Below the pieces are notes generated by a model. It saw nothing but the letters and a program-made list of their open reading frames with translations, was not told the DNA's origin and did no database searches. A DNA stretch of 64,000 nt from an uncultured Vampirovibrio sp. GTDB lineage: Bacteria; Cyanobacteriota; Vampirovibrionia; Gastranaerophilales; Gastranaerophilaceae. Numbering within the stretch: the stretch's first letter is position 1; each line of letters starts with the position of its first letter. Below, one piece after another: positions 57,840 to 64,000 of this stretch. A program made the translations under genes and the position numbers. The stretch spans positions 53,710-117,709 of the forward strand of contig CAJUAL010000004.1 of NCBI GenBank assembly GCA_910584405.1, in the 5' to 3' direction.

Positions 57840-58115
57840 TTATGCAACATAAGAAATTTTATTATTTTTAGCTTCGTGAGCCAGTAATTCTTTTGCTGCT
57901 TGTTCTTGAGCAGTAGCAAGCATTAAAAGAGTTTGGTTGTAATCGTTGCTTAATGCAAAATTTGTGTCCATTTGGTGTAATGTTTCCATATTCGCACCGC
58001 TAAACGGAAGATTTCTTACCGCATTCATCATATTCATACGGTTTTGCATAAGAGCATATTGAGCGTTACTTCTTTGAGAAACAGCATTCATTCTTGTCAT
58101 TAAACCTAACAGCAT
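57840..58115 (-). CDS. Hypothetical helical protein, Met/Asn/Gln-rich
   Basis: An unrecognised 91-residue protein starting MLLGLMTRMNAVSQRSNAQYALMQ, predicted to be two long helices (about 1-45 and 60-85) with a short loop containing NLPFSGAN. No signal peptide. ATG 58115 is chosen because TAGGTGG lies just upstream; a GTG at 58130 lies before that site. It may be cotranscribed with the nucleotidyltransferase gene. Confidence 0.6.
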   Translation of the reverse strand: MLLGLMTRMNAVSQRSNAQYALMQNRMNMMNAVRNLPFSGANMETLHQMDTNFALSNDYNQTLLMLATAQEQAAKELLAHEAKNNKISYVA

Positions 58116-58284
58116 AATCCACCTACACACTTAATTTATTACAATTGTAGTATATAATATAATCATAGTTTTTGCAAGTCTTTTAGTATAAGTTGTTAAC
58201 AAAATTTAATGTGAAATATTGTCCTTTTTGTTAATGTAATAAATTATTCAAACATTTATTATTATTAAAAAAGGAGTGCTTGAT

Positions 58285-58632
58285 ATGTTGAATTTATTTT
58301 TAAGATGGGTAGCTTACGCATTGGCTATTATTTTTGTGTCTTGGGTAGTTCCGGGAATCAGCGTTGAAAATTTCTTAAGTGCGATGTTTGTTTGTGTAAT
58401 TATAGCTCTTATAAATACATTTATTAAACCTATATTACAGATAATATCTTTTCCTATAACAATTTTGACACTTGGATTGTTTGCACTTGTTATAAATGCA
58501 TTGCTTTTAATGCTTGCGGGGTATTTAGCTCCGGGATTTGAAGTTGATGGATTCTTAAGTGCATTAATCGGCTCGATATTACTTTCATTAATTGGGATTG
58601 GTATTGATAGAATAGGTGCGGTTAAGGAATAA
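58285..58632 (+). CDS. Phage-holin-like four-helix membrane protein (PF04020 type)
   Basis: A 115-residue protein with four hydrophobic segments. ALINTFIKPILQIISFPITILTLGLFALVINALLLMLAGYLAPGF matches the family listed as phage holin family 4 or Mycobacterial 4TMS, which is widespread on bacterial chromosomes and not itself a sign of prophage. The role is unknown. ATG 58285 follows AAGGAG with 8 nt spacing; the GTG at 58276 overlaps that site. A terminator follows. Confidence 0.85.
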   Translation: MLNLFLRWVAYALAIIFVSWVVPGISVENFLSAMFVCVIIALINTFIKPILQIISFPITILTLGLFALVINALLLMLAGYLAPGFEVDGFLSALIGSILLSLIGIGIDRIGAVKE

Positions 58633-58655
58633 CTATTATAAGATATAACTTGCGT

Positions 58656-58695
58656 AAAACCCTTTGCAATTGTGATATTTTGCAGAGGGTTTTTT
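58656..58695 (+). terminator. Intrinsic terminator
   Basis: AAACCCTTTGCA (58657-58668) / TGCAGAGGGTTT (58681-58692, one wobble) with six T. It separates the small membrane gene from the pfl genes. Confidence 0.9.
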
Positions 58696-58836
58696 CATAT
58701 ATATTTGTAACAAATTTAGGATATTTTCTGGATTTTTTTAGAATTATTGTGTAAAATGTTTTGTGATTAAAAGATAATACGTGTAAAATATACAATTATT
58801 ATTTATAGACCAGTAAAAATATGGGAGAAATAAAGA

Positions 58837-60921
58837 ATGACAGAAACTATGGTAGAAAAGAAAATTTACCCTTCAACTGAATTTGTTTTAGGTAAATGGC
58901 AAAGTGAAATTAACGTTAGAGATTTTATCCAACGTAACTATACTTTATATGAAGGTGATTCAAGCTTCTTGGCAGGACCAACAGAAGCTACAACTAAGTT
59001 ATGGCAAGAATGCTGTGATTTATTTAAAAAAGAACGTGAAAACGGCGGCGTTGTTGATATGGATACAAAAATTGTATCATCAATTACATCTCACGGCGCA
59101 GGTTATATTGATAAAAGTTTAGAAACTATTGTAGGTTTACAAACAGATGCTCCTTTGAAACGTTCTATGCAGCCGTTTGGCGGTATCAGAATGGCTGAAG
59201 GTGCTTGCAAATCTTACGGATATGAAGTAGATCCTGAAGTTAGCGAAATCTTCACTAAATACAGAAAAACTCATAACCAGGGTGTTTTCGATTGTTATAC
59301 ACCTGAAATGAGAAAAGCTCGCCACGCAGCAATTTTAACAGGTCTTCCTGATGCATACGGCAGAGGTCGTATTATAGGTGATTACAGAAGAATCGCTTTA
59401 TACGGTATTGACAGACTTATTGAAGATAAAAAAGAACAGCACGCTTCTATTGATGGCGAAATGAATGCTGAAAAAATTCAATTAAAAGAAGAAATTGCAG
59501 AACAAATCAGAGCATTAAATGAAATGGCTCAATTAGGTGAAATCTACGGTTTTGATATCAGAAAACCTGCAAGAAATGCTAAAGAAGCTATTCAATGGTT
59601 ATACTTCGGTTACTTGTCAGCAGTGAAAGAACAAAACGGTGCTGCAATGAGTATCGGTAGAACTTCAACTTTCTTAGATATTTTCATTGAAAGAGATTTA
59701 AAAGAAGGTATTATTACAGAATCTGAAGCTCAAGAAATGGTTGACCATTTTATAATGAAGTTAAGACTTGTAAAATTTGCAAGAACTCCTGAATATAATG
59801 CTTTATTCTCAGGCGACCCTACTTGGGTAACTGAATCTATCGGCGGTGTTGGTGTTGACGGTCGTCCGTTAGTTACTAAAAACTCATTCAGATACTTGCA
59901 TACTTTAGAAAACTTAGGTACTGCACCTGAACCGAATTTAACAGTACTTTGGTCTACAAAGTTACCTCACAATTTCAAACAATATGCAGCTCATATTTCA
60001 ATTACAACTTCATCTATTCAATATGAAAACGATGATATGATGAGAGTTACTCACGGTGATGATTATGCTATTGCTTGTTGTGTATCATCAATGGTAGTCG
60101 GTAAAGAAATGCAGTTCTTTGGTGCTCGTGCAAACCTTGCTAAATGCTTGTTATATGCAATCAACGGCGGTGTTGACGAAAGATTGAAAGAACAAATCGG
60201 ACCTCAATTCAGACCTATTACTTCTGAATATCTTAACTATGATGAAGTAATGGAAAGATTTGATTCTATGATGGAATGGTTAGCAGGTTTATATGTAAAT
60301 ACTTTGAATGTAATTCACTATATGCACGATAAATACTGCTATGAAAGAGCTCAAATGGCATTGCATGACAGAGATGTGAAACGTTACTTTGCAACAGGTA
60401 TCGCAGGTCTTTCTGTTGTAGCTGATTCACTTTCTGCTATTAAATATGCTAAAGTTAAAACTATTCGTGATGAAAACGGTATTGTAGTTGATTACGAAGT
60501 TGAAGGTGATTTTCCTAAATATGGTAACAACGATGATAGAGTTGACTCATTAGCTGTAGATTTGGTTAAAAACTTCATGAATAAAATCAGAAAACACCAT
60601 ACTTACAGAAACTCAATTCCTACGATGTCAATTTTAACAATTACATCTAACGTTGTTTACGGTAAGAAAACAGGTAATACACCAGACGGTAGAAAAATGG
60701 GAGTTCCTCTGGCTCCGGGTGCTAACCCTATGCACGGACGTGATATGAATGGTGCAGCTTCATCATTAGCTTCTGTAGCTAAGCTTCCATTCCACGATGC
60801 TCAAGACGGTATTTCAAATACATTCTCAATTATTCCTAATGCATTAGGTAAAGATGAAGTATTTATGGGCGACTTAGCTGTAAGTTTTGACCCTGGATGC
60901 TGTGAAGCAAGTCTTAACTAG
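58837..60921 (+). CDS. pflB: Pyruvate formate-lyase, catalytic chain without glycyl-radical domain
   Basis: The 694-residue chain matches PflB: LQTDAPLKRSMQPFGGIRMAE, the YGRGRIIGDYRR segment, and the active-site pair C414-C415 in YAIACCVSSMVVGKEMQFFGARANLAK. It cleaves pyruvate with CoA to acetyl-CoA and formate in anaerobic fermentation. It stops at ASLN, just after NALGKDEVFMGDLAVSF, where normal PflB continues into the glycyl-radical loop. That loop is encoded separately at 60996, in another frame, with several stops between, so a single indel would not join them. GGGAG precedes the ATG. Confidence 0.92.
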   Translation: MTETMVEKKIYPSTEFVLGKWQSEINVRDFIQRNYTLYEGDSSFLAGPTEATTKLWQECCDLFKKERENGGVVDMDTKIVSSITSHGAGYIDKSLETIVGLQTDAPLKRSMQPFGGIRMAEGACKSYGYEVDPEVSEIFTKYRKTHNQGVFDCYTPEMRKARHAAILTGLPDAYGRGRIIGDYRRIALYGIDRLIEDKKEQHASIDGEMNAEKIQLKEEIAEQIRALNEMAQLGEIYGFDIRKPARNAKEAIQWLYFGYLSAVKEQNGAAMSIGRTSTFLDIFIERDLKEGIITESEAQEMVDHFIMKLRLVKFARTPEYNALFSGDPTWVTESIGGVGVDGRPLVTKNSFRYLHTLENLGTAPEPNLTVLWSTKLPHNFKQYAAHISITTSSIQYENDDMMRVTHGDDYAIACCVSSMVVGKEMQFFGARANLAKCLLYAINGGVDERLKEQIGPQFRPITSEYLNYDEVMERFDSMMEWLAGLYVNTLNVIHYMHDKYCYERAQMALHDRDVKRYFATGIAGLSVVADSLSAIKYAKVKTIRDENGIVVDYEVEGDFPKYGNNDDRVDSLAVDLVKNFMNKIRKHHTYRNSIPTMSILTITSNVVYGKKTGNTPDGRKMGVPLAPGANPMHGRDMNGAASSLASVAKLPFHDAQDGISNTFSIIPNALGKDEVFMGDLAVSFDPGCCEASLN

Positions 60922-60935
60922 GGGTAAATATAAAT

Positions 60936-60962
60936 TGTCATCCTGAACTTGATTCAGGATCT
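60936..60962. repeat. Left half of the dispersed repeat, between the two pfl genes
   Basis: TGTCATCCTGAACTTGATTC then AGGATCT is the left hairpin of the repeat at 3895; the right half is absent. It lies exactly in the 74 bp that separate the catalytic and radical chains. Confidence 0.75.
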
Positions 60963-60995
60963 CCGTAAAATTATAATTCGAAAGGAAAAATAAAA

Positions 60996-61232
60996 ATGAC
61001 AACAATGCAAGAAGAAAACTTAATAAACTTACTTGACGGATACGTTGAAAAAGGCGGACACCACCTTAATGTAAACGTATTCAACAGAGAAACATTATTG
61101 GATGCTCAAGCTCATCCTGAAAAATATCCTCAATTAACAGTGAGAGTTTCTGGATATGCAGTTAACTTCATCAAATTGACAAAAGAACAACAAGATGATG
61201 TTATTTCAAGAACATTCCACAATGCAATGTAG
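60996..61232 (+). CDS. Stand-alone glycyl-radical domain of pyruvate formate-lyase (GrcA/YfiD-like)
   Basis: The 78-residue protein has NLLDGYVEKGGHHLNVNVFNRETLLDA and VRVSGYAVNFIKLTKEQQDDVISRTFHNAM, the complete C-terminal radical domain of PflB with the radical Gly53. AAAGGAAAAA precedes its ATG, so it is translated on its own. E. coli GrcA shows that a free domain can dock on a PflB lacking its own end and restore activity; here it is apparently the only source. It continues the pflB transcript and ends with a terminator. Confidence 0.9.
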   Translation: MTTMQEENLINLLDGYVEKGGHHLNVNVFNRETLLDAQAHPEKYPQLTVRVSGYAVNFIKLTKEQQDDVISRTFHNAM

Positions 61233-61247
61233 TTTAATATAAAAAAT

Positions 61248-61282
61248 AAAAAGAGCACTGATATTATCGGTGCTCTTTTTTT
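61248..61282. terminator. Terminator after the radical-domain gene
   Basis: AAAGAGCAC / GTGCTCTTT stem with a long T-run; A-runs on the other side let it serve the convergent gene too. Confidence 0.88.
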
Positions 61283-61283
61283 A

Positions 61284-61577
61284 TTACGCAATTGCAAGAT
61301 CTGCAAGTGATTCTTTTAATCTATACCCAACTACAGGGTAAATATAATATTTCATAGGACTTTTGTTCCCTTTAACATTTTCTTTGTCTAATTCTCTGCG
61401 TTCAAGTTCAAGCGCTTTTTTTATTTCTTCATCAGATTCATCCTTGCAAGGATAGTAAGTTTTTTCAAAGAAATCACATTCTACCCCTTTTTTTAGTGTA
61501 TCTGTATAGCTGTAACGAGGACTCCCCCATAAGCCATTGAACCCTAAGCCGGGTTCTGTAATACCATTAATTCTCAT
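61284..61577 (-). CDS. Hypothetical protein, FxG N-terminal class
   Basis: An unrecognised 97-residue protein starting MRINGITEPGLGFNGLWGSPRY. The short polar N-terminus with F-N-G near residue 13 resembles the starts of the proteins at 25974 and 28841. The middle is highly charged and helical (DEEIKKALELERRELDKE) with two cysteines. AGGGG precedes the ATG. It lies between the radical-domain gene and pflA but on the opposite strand. Confidence 0.6.
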   Translation of the reverse strand: MRINGITEPGLGFNGLWGSPRYSYTDTLKKGVECDFFEKTYYPCKDESDEEIKKALELERRELDKENVKGNKSPMKYYIYPVVGYRLKESLADLAIA

Positions 61578-61672
61578 TTATACCCCCTAAATAAAATTTG
61601 TAACGACACTTATACAATAACGCTAAATGAAAAATTTTTGATAATTTGTGAAGAAATATTTAGTTAATTTTA

Positions 61673-61681
61673 TGATAAAAT
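61673..61681 (+). promoter_or_regulatory. Extended -10, 6 nt before pflA start
   Basis: TGATAAAAT, six bases, then ATG 61688; no Shine-Dalgarno. pflA would have its own leaderless transcript. Confidence 0.5.
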
Positions 61682-61687
61682 TATAAT

Positions 61688-62422
61688 ATGGCAGAAGAAA
61701 ATTTAGGTAATATTCATTCATTTGAAAGCTGCGGGACAGTTGATGGGCCGGGGATAAGATTTGTTGTGTTTACTCAAGGTTGTCCTTTAAGGTGCAAATA
61801 TTGTCACAATCCTGATTCTTGGGGGGTAAATATAAATCAGAAAATTTCAGTTGATGAAATTCTAAAAAAATACGACGGTGTGAAAGAGTTTTGCAAAGGC
61901 GGCATTACCGTAACCGGCGGAGAACCTTTAATGCAGATTGATTTTGTAACCGCTTTGTTTAAGTCCGCAAAAGAACGCGGGATTCATACTGCGCTTGATA
62001 CCTCCGGTGTTTTATTTAACCGAAATAATACGTCAAAAATTGATGAGTTGTTAAAATACACGGATTTAGTACTTTTAGATATTAAGCATATCGATAATGA
62101 AGAACATAAGAAATTAACAGGACTTCCAAATGTAAATATATTGGATTTTGCAAGGTATTTATCAGAAAACGGAAAGCCTATGTGGATTCGTCATGTTGTT
62201 GTTCCGACTATTACTTTTAATTCTGCTTATTTGAAGGAATTAGGCAGATTTTTAAAAGAGCTTAAAACTATTAAAGCGCTTGATGTATTACCTTATCATG
62301 ATATGGCAATTCCAAAATATGAAAACTTAGGGATAAATTATCCGCTGACAGGCGTACCTCCGCTGACAAAAGAAGAGGCTTTAGAGGCAAGAAGTTATAT
62401 TTTAGAAGGGTTAAAGGGATAA
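61688..62422 (+). CDS. pflA: Pyruvate formate-lyase activating enzyme
   Basis: The 244-residue radical SAM enzyme installs the glycyl radical on PFL. It begins NIHSFESCGTVDGPGIRFVVFTQGC, with the cluster motif C32-P-L-R-C36-K-Y-C39, then GGITVTGGEPLMQ for SAM. The remaining core includes LDIKHIDNEEHKKLTG and VLPYHDMAIPKYENLG, all standard PflA. It lies downstream of the two pfl chains, separated by a minus-strand gene, so it is transcribed independently. It must act on the small chain at 60996, which carries the target glycine. Confidence 0.95.
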   Translation: MAEENLGNIHSFESCGTVDGPGIRFVVFTQGCPLRCKYCHNPDSWGVNINQKISVDEILKKYDGVKEFCKGGITVTGGEPLMQIDFVTALFKSAKERGIHTALDTSGVLFNRNNTSKIDELLKYTDLVLLDIKHIDNEEHKKLTGLPNVNILDFARYLSENGKPMWIRHVVVPTITFNSAYLKELGRFLKELKTIKALDVLPYHDMAIPKYENLGINYPLTGVPPLTKEEALEARSYILEGLKG

Positions 62423-62436
62423 TCTAATATTTACCC

Positions 62437-63252
62437 CTATTCTTTCACGCCGCCTTGCATAATATCATTGATGAAGTATTTTTTACCCAGTAAAAATACT
62501 CCGACAACAGGGATTGTACATATGACAGAACACGCAAGTAAGTCACCCCAGAGGGTTATTTCGCGAAAACTTCCTTTAAATATTGCAAGTCCTACAGGCA
62601 GGGTTCGCATTGATTCTGAGTTTGTAATAATTAAAGGCCACATAAAGCTGTTCCAGGTTGTTACGAATGTAAAAATTGAAAGTGTTGCAATCACAGGGAT
62701 TGCAAGCGGAAGTACGATTTTAAAAAATGTTGAAAATATATTACATCCGTCAATTTTAGCGGCTTCTTCAAGATCTTTGGGCAGACCTAAAAAATATTGG
62801 CGCATCATAAATATTCCAAATCCTCCAAATAACCCCGGTAATATAAGCGCTTGGTAAGTGTTTACCCAGTGGAGCTGCCGCATAAGAAAAAACAGCGGAA
62901 TTATATTAACTTGCGGAGGAACAAGCATTGTTATAAGGATTATCAAAAATAAACCGTCGCGCCATTTGAATTTTAACCTTGCAAACGCATATCCTGCAAG
63001 AGCGGAAATTATTACCTGACCGACAGTTGTTACCGATGCTACAAAAAGACTGTTTATAAAATACTTCCACATCGGGATTTTTTCAAAAACATTTGTATAA
63101 TTTTCTAAAGTCAGCGGAGAATAAAATAATTTCCCGCCCTGATTAAAAATCTCGTTATTTGGAACAAGAGAAAGATTTAGCATTGCAAAAAAAGGATACA
63201 GCATACTTATTGCTATCACTATTAAACAAAAATAACCTAAAATCTTTTTCAT
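62437..63252 (-). CDS. Carbohydrate ABC transporter permease, MalG type
   Basis: The 271-residue protein has six membrane segments and the EAA loop EEAAKIDGCNIFSTFFKIVLPLAIP that docks on the ATPase. MLYPFFAMLNLSLVPNNEIF and GKLFYSPLTLENYTNVF are typical of MalG/UgpE-like permeases. No partner permease, binding protein or ATPase gene is beside it, so it is an orphan in this window. An extended -10 (TGTTATAAT) is exactly 6 nt before the ATG and there is no Shine-Dalgarno. It is convergent with pflA and 22 bp after the pilin gene. Confidence 0.9.
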   Translation of the reverse strand: MKKILGYFCLIVIAISMLYPFFAMLNLSLVPNNEIFNQGGKLFYSPLTLENYTNVFEKIPMWKYFINSLFVASVTTVGQVIISALAGYAFARLKFKWRDGLFLIILITMLVPPQVNIIPLFFLMRQLHWVNTYQALILPGLFGGFGIFMMRQYFLGLPKDLEEAAKIDGCNIFSTFFKIVLPLAIPVIATLSIFTFVTTWNSFMWPLIITNSESMRTLPVGLAIFKGSFREITLWGDLLACSVICTIPVVGVFLLGKKYFINDIMQGGVKE

Positions 63253-63258
63253 ACGTTG

Positions 63259-63267
63259 ATTATAACA
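63259..63267 (-). promoter_or_regulatory. Extended -10, 6 nt before start 63252
   Basis: On the minus strand TGTTATAAT, six bases, then ATG. A weak -35 (TTGGAA) lies 17 bp further upstream, inside the pilin 3' end. Confidence 0.5.
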
Positions 63268-63274
63268 TCAAGAT

Positions 63275-63970
63275 TTATCTTTTCCAAACTTTATCATTAA
63301 TTGTCCAACCCGAATTTATAACATGTTTCAGGCACCAGTAACCGTTACCGCGTTCGCAGTTTTGTTTTATTTCCTGAGGTGTTTTATTGTAACCTGCGGG
63401 CAGCCAGCCTTTTTCTGACATACACATGGCATAAATATCTATTCCTATCTTGTTAGGTTTTCTGTCACCGTTGGCATCAAAATATATAACTAATCCTTCC
63501 GAATCTGCACTGCTTACTCCAAAAAGTGTTTGCATTCTCATTTGGCTAATTCCGTCAAGGTTATAATATACTCCTTTGGCTGTCTTAAATGTTATGATGT
63601 TGGAACCTAATCCGTTATCGTTATCCCAAGGGTTTGGATTTCCTTGCAGGTCTTTAACCGTCCCCTTTTTATGCCAGCATCCGACTTTATTAAGGCATAT
63701 ATTTTCGGTTTTTATGTTAGGTACAATGTAAGAATTAACCCATTCTTGCATTTCAGTGTCTGAACTGTCTTTAAATTTACTATTTAGTGCCATTCCGTCA
63801 TTTTCAGCCATTTTCATTGCTTGTTGAATTTCTGCGTATGCAACTTTTATTTGTGATTCCAGTTTTCTTTTTTGAATTTTAGCCGAGAGTGTAGGGATTG
63901 TCATTGCAGAAACTATTCCGATAATCCCAAGGGTTATTAAAACTTCAGCCAATGTAAAACCTTTTTTCAT
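63275..63970 (-). CDS. Prepilin-like protein
   Basis: The 231-residue protein begins MKKGFTLAEVLITLGIIGIVSAMTIPTL, with the canonical G-F processing site and hydrophobic helix. The body has the element VIYFDANGDRKPNKIGIDIYAMCM (the D-x-N-G-x-x-x-P-N region common to these pilins) and several cysteines near the C-terminus. TAGGAG precedes the ATG. Its upstream region is cut by the window edge, so I cannot tell whether a divergent HTH gene is present as at three other pilins. Confidence 0.86.
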   Translation of the reverse strand: MKKGFTLAEVLITLGIIGIVSAMTIPTLSAKIQKRKLESQIKVAYAEIQQAMKMAENDGMALNSKFKDSSDTEMQEWVNSYIVPNIKTENICLNKVGCWHKKGTVKDLQGNPNPWDNDNGLGSNIITFKTAKGVYYNLDGISQMRMQTLFGVSSADSEGLVIYFDANGDRKPNKIGIDIYAMCMSEKGWLPAGYNKTPQEIKQNCERGNGYWCLKHVINSGWTINDKVWKR

Positions 63971-64000
63971 TCAAAGCTCCTATATGTTTATTCATTATAT

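Noticed and set aside
57157..58115. MNT/HEPN toxin-antitoxin pair
   Set aside because: The NTase has its own helical C-terminal domain and the neighbouring small protein has no HEPN RxxxxH motif that I can see.
58285..58632. Prophage indicated by a holin-family protein
   Set aside because: This four-helix family is common on chromosomes; no other phage gene is nearby.
58837..61232. pflB split as a simple sequencing frameshift
   Set aside because: The two chains are separated by 74 bp with several in-frame stops and a repeat half, and the second has its own Shine-Dalgarno; no single indel restores one frame.

Overview
The window (about 33% GC by eye) most likely comes from a gut-type, non-photosynthetic relative of Cyanobacteria (Melainabacteria/Vampirovibrionia, order Gastranaerophilales or close kin). 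I infer this from content, since there is no 16S here. Protein families typical of cyanobacteria and plastids occur without any photosynthesis gene: a DUF561 TIM barrel (12770-13528), DUF4330 next to an IctB-like O-antigen ligase (15202-17083), a Ycf46-type AAA+ ATPase (51975-53615), a protein with a Ycf35/DUF1257-like tail and a DUF2997 protein (53627-55105). They sit with an anaerobic pyruvate formate-lyase system, an outer-membrane gene set (MlaA, MlaE, AsmA, SLH, heptose kinase) and many prepilin-like proteins carrying the FTLAEVLITLG leader, which are abundant in this lineage.

Layout. 1-3240: rpsT, a pilin gene with a poly-G tract, and rpsB-tsf with a structured leader. 3243-10960: minus-strand block with a hypothetical protein, a zinc peptidase, the operon ssb-DUF1537 kinase-pdxA, trpS, mlaE and a small HTH gene, interrupted by three copies of a roughly 100 bp dispersed repeat and a pilin remnant. 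11094-14118: pilin, HtrA-like protease, DUF561 and a decayed pilin locus. 14175-17083: heptose kinase, DUF4330, O-antigen ligase. 18583-21663: yebC, diguanylate cyclase, tsaE, tsaB. 21715-30280: SLH protein, MlaA-hydrolase fusion, several secreted or lineage-specific proteins, M48 and S8 peptidases. 30455-30850: three tRNAs. 31402-36397: rpmE, pilin/HTH pair, thyX-dtd, and a disordered zinc-ribbon protein with rimM-trmD. 36420-40682: acyl-ACP thioesterase, acyl ligase and Na/Pi transporter. 41882-42909: pilin/HTH pair. 42911-50316: AsmA-like protein, WG-repeat protein, CsoR plus CDF exporter, a GH13-like protein and aroA. 50386-55105: five-gene Ycf46/Ycf35-like operon. 55137-57126: tRNA-Ser and a small island bounded by a duplicated tRNA end. 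57157-64000: nucleotidyltransferase, small membrane proteins, a split pyruvate formate-lyase with its activase, an orphan sugar permease and another pilin.

How it works together. The central-metabolism and translation genes are ordinary. The unusual signals are: (i) three pilin genes each divergent from a small HTH gene across a short region holding repeats; (ii) pyruvate formate-lyase encoded as a catalytic chain plus a separate glycyl-radical chain, with a dispersed-repeat half between them; (iii) a tRNA-Ser island without integrase, with 19 bp inverted repeats inside; (iv) the Ycf46 operon; (v) at least six genes with an extended -10 box exactly 6 nt before the start codon and no Shine-Dalgarno, suggesting leaderless mRNAs; and (vi) a 13-mer repeated at a fixed 27-28 nt from two start codons. 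All functions come from reading sequence and recalling families; no database search was run.
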